Assembly (NCBI GenBank): GCA_024529925.1
Contig: JAFEUB010001040.1
Span: forward strand, 25,001-89,000
Direction: 5' to 3'
DNA length: 64,000 nucleotides
Origin: Ophthalmolycus amberensis
Lineage: Eukaryota; Chordata; Actinopteri; Perciformes; Zoarcidae
The translations under genes and the position numbers were made by a program. The notes under the pieces are model-generated. The model made no database searches. It had not been told where the DNA came from and saw only the letters and a program-made list of their open reading frames with translations. Within the stretch, counting starts at the first letter, position 1; every line of letters begins with the position of its first letter. Shown in pieces: positions 58,033 to 64,000 of this stretch.

Positions 58033-58860
58033 CCTTCCAACAGTTCTATCCCGTCATTGATAGCCGGGCACCATGAAAACACTGGCGGGAGTAGACGGTT
58101 TCAACCACGTTTCAGTTAGACAGAGAAAGTCTAAATTTGAATCAGACATGAGATGAATTAGCTGACTGCTCTTTGCCGCAATACTTCTGATGTTGAAGTG
58201 GCCACCAAATAGCCCCCTAGGTTTCAGCTTCGTATCCCATAAGACTTTCACATGATTGACGTTTGAAAAGTTTTGAACAACCTCTGCCTCCTTACTGCAG
58301 CGTTTCCACACACAGCGGTGTCTCTTGCCGAGTTTGTGAGAGATCCCAAGGACATATCTAGGTCTCCACAGTCCAGCAGCAAAAAGTTATCCATTACGAC
58401 ATCATGCCCGGTGTTAAGAAAGTTCAGTCTGTTGAGGGAGAAGCCTGACTCCGAAAGACCAGGCTCACTTACCGACATCGGGGTAGTCCCGGCCACACTC
58501 GGGCATATATCAGCACCGAAGTTCTGCGGTGTTCCTGGAGTCACTGGTCCAGGATTTAGCTGTACATCACCGGAGAGCAGGAGCAGCATGGATAGGAGAC
58601 CTGTTATCCTCCGGGTCGGGGTGGCCGATGTCCGGTCCGTGCCGCAGGACAGACGAATATATTGAAAAATCGCGCAGTGAGTTTTGGTATAAACTCACTG
58701 TAAGAGCGTCAACTGGCCCTGAGCCAGCATTATTCCCAAGCTCAGCCGCCAGGAGTGCGCAGTGGTCCAGCTGATTTCCATCAGCGTTAATCATTCTGGC
58801 CAGACAGACGCGAACAGGCATTCCCGCAACTAAAAGCAGTAGTAGTCCAAAAAGCACATC
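58033..58860 (-). pseudogene. LINE 5' leader, 2A-like motif, endonuclease N-half
   Basis: Minus strand. 58230-58054 encodes the endonuclease start: GHFNIRSIAAKSSQLIHLM, LDFLCLTETWLKP (catalytic Glu) and VPGYQ, then an in-frame tga. The frame resumes beyond the 12.2-kb insertion at 45865 (joined residues GRGGEVLFYVKDD). Upstream at 58589-58545 lies LLLLSGDVQLNPGP. Further up (58860-58590) a hydrophobic leader FGLLLLLVAGMPVRVCL and a Ser/Asp-rich stretch are open in another frame. It is the N-terminal part of the same LINE as the RT at 40921. Confidence 0.78.
58545..58589 (-). other. 2A-like motif in LINE ORF
   Basis: LLLLSGDVQLNPGP resembles the 2A ribosome-skipping consensus (GDVExNPGP) reported in several LINE clades. 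Here Gln replaces the usual Glu, so skipping may be weak or lost. Confidence 0.5.
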
Positions 58861-60084
58861 ATGAAACATAACCAAGATGTTGTTGCTGTTGAGGAACTTC
58901 TTTGCACTTGACGCAGTCTTTGAAAAACATGGCCTATGATACGATAAACGGCCTCCTTGATGCAACAGGACACGCGGAGTCACAGGACCTGCCGCTCTGC
59001 AACTCCACGATGCCGCCATTGCTTCCTTACAGCCCACTCTTCGGTCTTTATTTTCAGTCAGTCTTTTGCTGCAATAGAGGCAGAGGTGCTGTTTGCCTCC
59101 CCTCTGTGCTTTTTCACCGTGGTTTAATGTCAGATCAGCAAGACAATACAAGTATCTACAAACATTAGTGGTGACAATGAGAAAGCAAAAGGCAATGCGC
59201 TCAACCTAGTTTGTGAGGGATTGCGCAATCTGAGATGAGGCACAGCTCGTCACTGCCTCACCTCTCTGTTTGAAACAGGACGTGCGCAAATTCGATTATA
59301 AAAATGCTTGAAATGATTAGAATCATACAGAAATTACATTTATAGCACAGATCAGTAGAGAAATATTAATATTTATTTTATCATTGTTTTTTACCTTTTC
59401 ATGATGTCAGCTGAGGCTCTGCCTGCCCCCCCTGTAGTTCCACTGCTGTAGATACAAGACTGTTTATCAGGTGAAACCACGTGTAAAATTCACCCAAGAT
59501 CTTTTTGGAGCTTTCAACCACATCCCAGGGTCTTCATCATTTATAGAGTTGGTTGATTTTGTCAAACTACTACGAACGGATGATCTTATGAATGTCTGAA
59601 GTTTGTTTGGCATGTGAGAAAACGAATATGTTTAATATAGATTTTCCACTATCAAAGGTGTGAAATTGTAGTGAAATTATATATAGCTATAGTTTTCATC
59701 TTCATTCTAAAAACTGAACAAATGAGCCCCTCATATCCTGTGTATTGATTTGAAGTTATTAAGCAATAAAAACCCAATATCTATTATTCTAATTCATCTT
59801 CAGAGACCCACATGTGCCTGCAAAAATAAAGGATCAACTCATCTTTTGTCTCTAATCTTTAACCAAAACAAACAAACAAAAAAATCAAGGTCAAGATTTT
59901 GGGTGAAGTGGAGGAATTGTGAAGGGGTGGGGAAACACTGAGGTATACGTGTTCCCCTTTGAGTCGGTGTCAAGAGGTGAGCTGGTTGAGAAGTTAATGT
60001 TGTAATATACTTCTCTGTTCTGCATTTAAAAGAAAATCAGTAAGAAACATTAATACTCCTCCTGAATGAACTGCACTTTTATTT

Positions 60085-60088
<4 letters not shown>
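58861..60088. other. LINE 5' flank and unannotated DNA
   Basis: 58861-59160 is open on the minus strand (CLYCSKRLTENKDRR) and may be LINE 5' UTR. 59170-60088 shows no gene or recognised repeat. Confidence 0.35.
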
Positions 60089-60125
<37 letters not shown>

Positions 60126-60240
60126 TTACCAGGAACAGTCCACATTCATCAACATTTCAGTTTAATCTCAATGACAATGTGCCAGAATTAGCTAGAGAGC
60201 TAATTAAGAATCACTGTCTTAAGTGCTGGTGTGACAGCTT
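60089..60240 (-). mobile_element. (TA)n tract and LINE 3' UTR scrap
   Basis: A (ta)n run at 60089-60121. Then minus-strand sequence 'gaatgtggactgttcctggtaaataaa', like the 3' end of fish LINEs such as that at 40600-40660. Confidence 0.45.
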
Positions 60241-60596
60241 TAGAGTGTTTTAGTATCTCTACCCGTATAACTGCAACAGGTTTAAATGTTTTATTACAGG
60301 TTTTGTTATTGCCAAGACACACAAAAACTGGTACTTGTGGCATAATTATTACAAGAGACTTTATTACTGCCAAGTGATAATTGCTTGGTACAGCATGGTA
60401 ATCTAAACCACCAACTCATGTAACTCATCTATTGAAAAAGCAAGTTTTAATATGTGACCGTTGTACCAAAACAAACTATGCAGCTGGACAAGCAAACATC
60501 CAAACTAATATGAACAAACAACGTGTCACTTACGTAAAAGGAGACTGCTCTCGACATCAAGGATTGATAACTCAAACAAAAAGGCACATTAAAGCT
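60241..60596. other. 3' flank of TATDN2-like exons
   Basis: AT-rich DNA, possibly 3' UTR of the minus-strand gene. No clear poly(A) signal identified. Confidence 0.35.
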
Positions 60597-61476
60597 TTAG
60601 CCTGTCTTCTCTGTCCGAGTCCTGAAGCTCACACGCCGTAGAGGTGAGCCGGGTTGTCTCTGACGGTGGAGGACCGCGGCGGCCATGTCCTCTCCCTTCA
60701 GCAGACTCAGCTCCTGCAGCGTGTGGATTCCCATTCCCGGATGTGAGAACCGGCAAGCATATTTCCTCACCTGTTAAGAGAGAGACACACTTATCACATG
60801 GGTGTTGTCAAAACGTACCACAGCTCATCAGCACAGTACTGGCCGTTTGGTGGCGACATCTAGAGCCCGACACACAAAAGGGGTTCATCCAAAAACTTTG
60901 AATACATTAAAATATATATATCTTGAAAATGACTACCAATAGTTTTAGGCCTAAGTGGCCAATAGCTGATATTTTGTACCAACAAATCAATATCTGCACA
61001 GTTCTGTAGTCCAGTCTTGAGATTGTCTCAGACAACCTTGAGATCATTGACACGACGACAATTACTGAAAGCAGCCTCTACACTCATGCATCAATACAAA
61101 ACATAACCAACACATGTTGGGTGCGGGTCTTCAAATCGGAGAGAATAATTTACTTTGAACTAAATGCGGCACAAAGTGACGTCAGCTGTAATTAAAATAC
61201 ACATTTAATGCAATAATTTGCAGTTATTAAAAATAGTAAGAGCTGGAAAGTAAGCCTGGCATTCATTAATGACCATAGAGCAGTGTTTTGGTTTCCCGAA
61301 GCCTCAATTTAAATGTACCCGTCTTGGCAGGAAGTACGGTGCGTCTGTCTCTAGCACGATGCGGTTCAGTGGGATCGGGCGGACAGCATCTCGGGCCTCG
61401 GTGGCCTTGAAGTACGTGATGAGTGCTGTGAAGCCCATGCACAGGTTGGGGAACTCTGTCAGGAAGGGCTCAATCA
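60597..61476 (-). CDS. TATDN2: TATDN2-like TatD nuclease, last two exons
   Basis: Two minus-strand exons, 61476-61319 and 60770 to a stop. Together they read EPFLTEFPNLCMGFTALITY, EARDAVRPIPLNRIVLETDAPYFLPRR, then VRKYACRFSHPGMGIHTLQEL. The LETDAPYFLPR block is the metal-binding Asp signature of TatD deoxyribonucleases, and the HPG block and spacing fit the TATDN2 C-terminus. Introns have a gtacat donor at 61318 and an acag acceptor at 60771, phase 0. The expected short ending (RDNPAHLYGV, stop at 60629) is one frame off; the in-frame reading runs to 60597 instead. This is either a small indel, an altered C-terminus, or a sign that the copy is a partial pseudogene. Upstream exons are not in the window up to the insertions at 61709 and 62381. 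Confidence 0.6.
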
Positions 61477-61708
61477 CTGATCAAGTGAGAAAATTCACAG
61501 ATTAAATGTATAATAGTTTACTCTTTCAGGGTCCTTTAAGTTTTATTCTTCAATATTCCAGTCTAAAAAATAAACAAATCTGCTGGTAAAAATGACATTT
61601 TGGCTGAACGACTACAGTGACGAATACATTGTGTTCCTGTGACCGTTTTGCTAAATAATATATATTACATGGCTATTGCATAAAAAAGCCAAATTTAATA
61701 CAATCAAT

Positions 61709-62163
61709 GTGACAAGGACCCTCTCCATTGCAGGCATTTGTGGACTGTTCGAGACAAGAAGAGACTCACACACAGAGTTGAATGTTTATTGTACGGTTCT
61801 GATATGGCTTCAGGAGTAATTATTGAAGGTCGGGCTTGTAGACACAAACATATTAGTGGTTTGGTTATCTTTAACTAAAATGATTGAATATATTTATTAT
61901 TATTAATTATTTGATATGTGCTGTCAAATAACATGCATGTTCAAAGCACTTACCTCTGCTGTGTCTCCTCTCTAGGGTGTTCATCCTAAAAGAGTCCCCA
62001 GGGTACAAGAGCACCATTTTATAGTTCCGGGAAGGTACCATGTGGTAATTACTAGAGGGGTGGTAGGCAAATTGAATCCTCTGTTCGGGCCGGATATGAT
62101 CTCCATGGCGATGTCTTACCACCATAGAGATCATATAGATAATTGACCTTAGAATGTTAGGCA
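61709..62163 (-). mobile_element. Solo LTR-like segment
   Basis: 455 bp with TG...CA ends (plus: tgtgacaaggaccctc to gttaggca). On the minus strand it has TATA-like 'actataaaatgg' (about 62025), a downstream gtaagt, and a poly(A) signal acaataaac (about 61790). No duplication found. It lies in the intron or 5' flank of the TATDN2-like exons. Confidence 0.48.
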
Positions 62164-62380
62164 TCCATTTTAATGTATTTGTTGTGTGTCACAGTCTTTT
62201 CTTTTTTGTAGGTTAATCCACATAAAAACAGACTGAACACCACATTTACTCAATACACGACTGATGCACCAACCGCTGTCTATATATTTGCCAATATTCA
62301 CATGAATATATACATTCTAGGTAATTTATCTATGAATCAATTGTGTATTTTACAATTGTTGTTTCTTCTTGTTATCTTAA
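62164..62380. other. AT-rich spacer
   Basis: No gene or repeat recognised. Confidence 0.4.
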
Positions 62381-63425
62381 GTGTGTTATCATAATTATGC
62401 AGACGACACACAAATCTACATAACTATGTCACCAGGGGACTATAATCCCATACAAGGGCTGGGTAACTGCATTGAACAAATCAACAACTGGATGTGCCAG
62501 AATTTTCTTCAATTAAACAAAGATAAAACAGAAGTAATTGTTTTTGGTACCAAGGACGAACAATTGAAAATCACCGCTCAGCTTCAGTCACTGATGTTAA
62601 AACCCACAAACCAAGCCAGAAATCTAGGTGTAGTTATGGATTCAGACCTCAACCTGAACAGCCATATCAAGACAATTACAAAATCAGCCTACTATCACCT
62701 GAAGAATATATCAAGGATTAGAGGACTTATGTCTCAACAGGATTTGGAAAAACTTGTCCACGCATTAACTTCAGCAGACTGGACGACTGTAACGGTGTGT
62801 TTACAGGTCTCTGTAAAAAATCCGTCAGAAAGCTGCAGCTGATTCAGAACGCTGCAGCTCGAGTCCTCACTAAGACCAGGAGGGTGGACCACATCACTCC
62901 AGTTCTGAGGTCTTTGCACTGGCTTCCTGTCCAAGAAAGAATTGACTTTAAAATCCTGCTGTTGGTTTACAAAGCACTGAATGGTTTTGGGCCAAAATAC
63001 ATCTCTGATCTGCTGCTACCTTATGAACCATCCCGACCCCTCAGGTCGTCTGGGACCGGTCTACTTTCTGTTCCCAGAGTCAGAACTAAACATGGAGAAG
63101 CAGCGTTCAGTTTTTCTGCTCCACATATCTGGAACAAAGTCCCAGAAAGCTGCAGGTCTGCTGAGACCCTCAGCTCATTTAAATCAAGATTGAAGACCTT
63201 TCTGTTTGCTGCTGCCTTTAATTAAACCACATTCAATTAATATATTAATCAATTTCCTGCATTTCACTACTGAATTTTATTTCTTACACTGTTTCTTTAA
63301 TTGTTTTTAAATCTCCTTTTCTTTTGCCTTTTGTTTTGATGCTTTTAATGGTTTTATGTGAAGCACTTTGAATTACCTTGTTGTTGAAATGTGCTGTACA
63401 AATAAACTTGCCTTGCCTTGCCTTG
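62381..63425 (+). pseudogene. L2-type LINE, 5'-truncated, frameshifted RT
   Basis: Starts in the RT catalytic motif (NYADDTQIYITM), then KDKTEVIVFG, ARNLGVVMDSDLNLNSHIK and YYHLKNISRIRGLM. A frameshift at about 62770 moves the rest to another frame: LQLIQNAAARVLTKTRR, LHWLPVQERIDFKILLL, FSAPHIWNKVP and FKSRLKTFLF, stop at 63223. The 3' UTR ends 'gtacaaataaac' then ttgccttgccttgcc at 63404-63425, the known microsatellite tail of this fish L2 family. It is a different family from the copy at 1419. Confidence 0.88.
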
Positions 63426-63494
63426 TTAGGAAAAGCGCAATACATATAAATTATGTATAAATAGTGGTTTGCACGGTGGCCTCACAGCAAAAGG

Positions 63495-63843
63495 TGTCAA
63501 GGGAGTTCTGGACAGGACCCAATAGCAAGACCACGAGACAGAATTTGAGGAAAAGGAAACACTTTATTTGATGCGGGAGAGAATGCAGTGGTGTATCGAC
63601 GGGGTGGTTCTCAGTGGACCGATACCGGAAGGCAGGCAGGATTACTGTGTGGATCCATTGGTCCGACACAGGGTTGCAGGCAGATCGACGGTGTGATGTC
63701 CCGTGGATCGACACCGGAGAGCAGGCAGATTAACTGGCACTCGGGTTGAAGCTGGTTCATGATTGAAGCCGGTGGTAGATGGTACGGACTGACAACCCAA
63801 GACTGCAGGGTTGATATAGTGCCAGGAGGATGATTAGTGGGAT
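63495..63843 (-). mobile_element. LTR-like segment
   Basis: On the minus strand: 'caaataaagtgtttcctttt' (poly(A) signal, about 63570) followed by 'tattgggtcctgtccagaac' and ending ttgaca. It has the same style of 3' end as the segment at 13345. The 5' limit is uncertain, and no duplication was found. Confidence 0.4.
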
Positions 63844-64000
63844 TAGTGCTGGGCGGTATGACCAAAAATGTGTATCACGGTATTTTTAAAGATTCTGGCG
63901 GTTTCACGGTATATCACGGTATTTTTTTTCCTTGACTGTTTTTTGATATAGGTTTATAGTGGCTTACTCTACTGTCAGAAGTACATAGAATATAAAAACA
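63844..64000. mobile_element. hAT MITE, second copy, cut by window end
   Basis: Begins tagtgctgggcggtatgacc and continues with 'tctggcggtttcacggtat', matching the element at 36088. The right end is beyond the window. Confidence 0.85.

Larger units (their letters stand above)
40597..58860 (-). mobile_element. Minus-strand LINE split by three later insertions
   Basis: One non-LTR retrotransposon read from about 58860 down to 40597. Pieces in order: 5' leader and N-terminal endonuclease (58860-58033), endonuclease remainder (45856-45406), linker (44901-44639), RT (42768-40921), and 3' UTR ending in 'aatgaaataaataaaat' (about 40600-40616). The pieces are separated by the 12.2-kb transposon (45866-58026), an LTR-like segment (44902-45405) and an unclassified repeat (42778-44638). 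At the first and third breaks a short direct repeat flanks the insert, and the LINE reading frame resumes across the gap. It is a useful molecular fossil record of insertion order. Clade not settled (Jockey superfamily). Confidence 0.82.

Overview
The window looks like gene-poor chromosomal DNA of a ray-finned (teleost, probably percomorph) fish. Almost everything that can be recognised is a mobile element typical of fish genomes: L2-type LINEs with (attga)n and ttgccttgcc tails, hAT, Tc1, ISL2EU and IS3EU-like DNA transposons, a tRNA-derived SINE, LTR-like segments, minisatellites and microsatellites. There are introns with GT/AG borders, AATAAA poly(A) signals and no bacterial-style operons. 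The only probable host gene is a pair of 3' exons of a TATDN2-like TatD nuclease on the minus strand near 60.6-61.5 kb.

Layout. 1.4-4.2 kb: 5'-truncated L2-type LINE with a long reverse-transcriptase ORF. 4.25-6.6 kb: decayed hAT gene, a 62-bp-period minisatellite and a 17-copy 40-bp minisatellite. 6.6-23.6 kb: LINE and SINE tails, an LTR-like segment interrupted by a MITE with 21-bp perfect inverted termini, a second MITE, a Tc1 remnant, and unannotated DNA. 23.67-26.08 kb: internally deleted ISL2EU-type transposon with two convergent broken genes. 30.05-33.46 kb: GC-rich element with split direct repeats (A1-body-B1-A2-B2), the arrangement known from Ngaro/PAT/DIRS-type retrotransposons. 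34.7-37.2 kb: hAT element with a second hAT nested inside, each with its own 8-bp target-site duplication. 40.6-58.9 kb: one minus-strand LINE split by at least three later insertions.

The most interesting insertion is at 45866-58026. It is a 12.16-kb DNA transposon flanked by a 6-bp duplication (tcctcc), with terminal inverted repeats of about 436 and 508 bp. Taking it out with one copy of the duplication puts the host LINE endonuclease back in frame across the junction, so the borders are well supported. It carries two convergent spliced genes. On the plus strand is an integrase-core (IS3EU-like) transposase, now broken by at least three frameshifts. On the minus strand is a 12-exon gene that can be read with no frameshift or stop as 519 codons. 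It encodes two Rad18/UBZ4-like zinc-finger motifs followed by a HECT-like (G2E3-like) region. Both genes begin in the inverted repeats: each repeat holds the same promoter-proximal DNA, the same ATG, the same 12-residue first exon and the same splice donor. The element therefore appears to supply one TIR-encoded first exon to two unrelated proteins.

Limits: splice sites and family names come from reading the sequence and from remembered family features. No searches were run.
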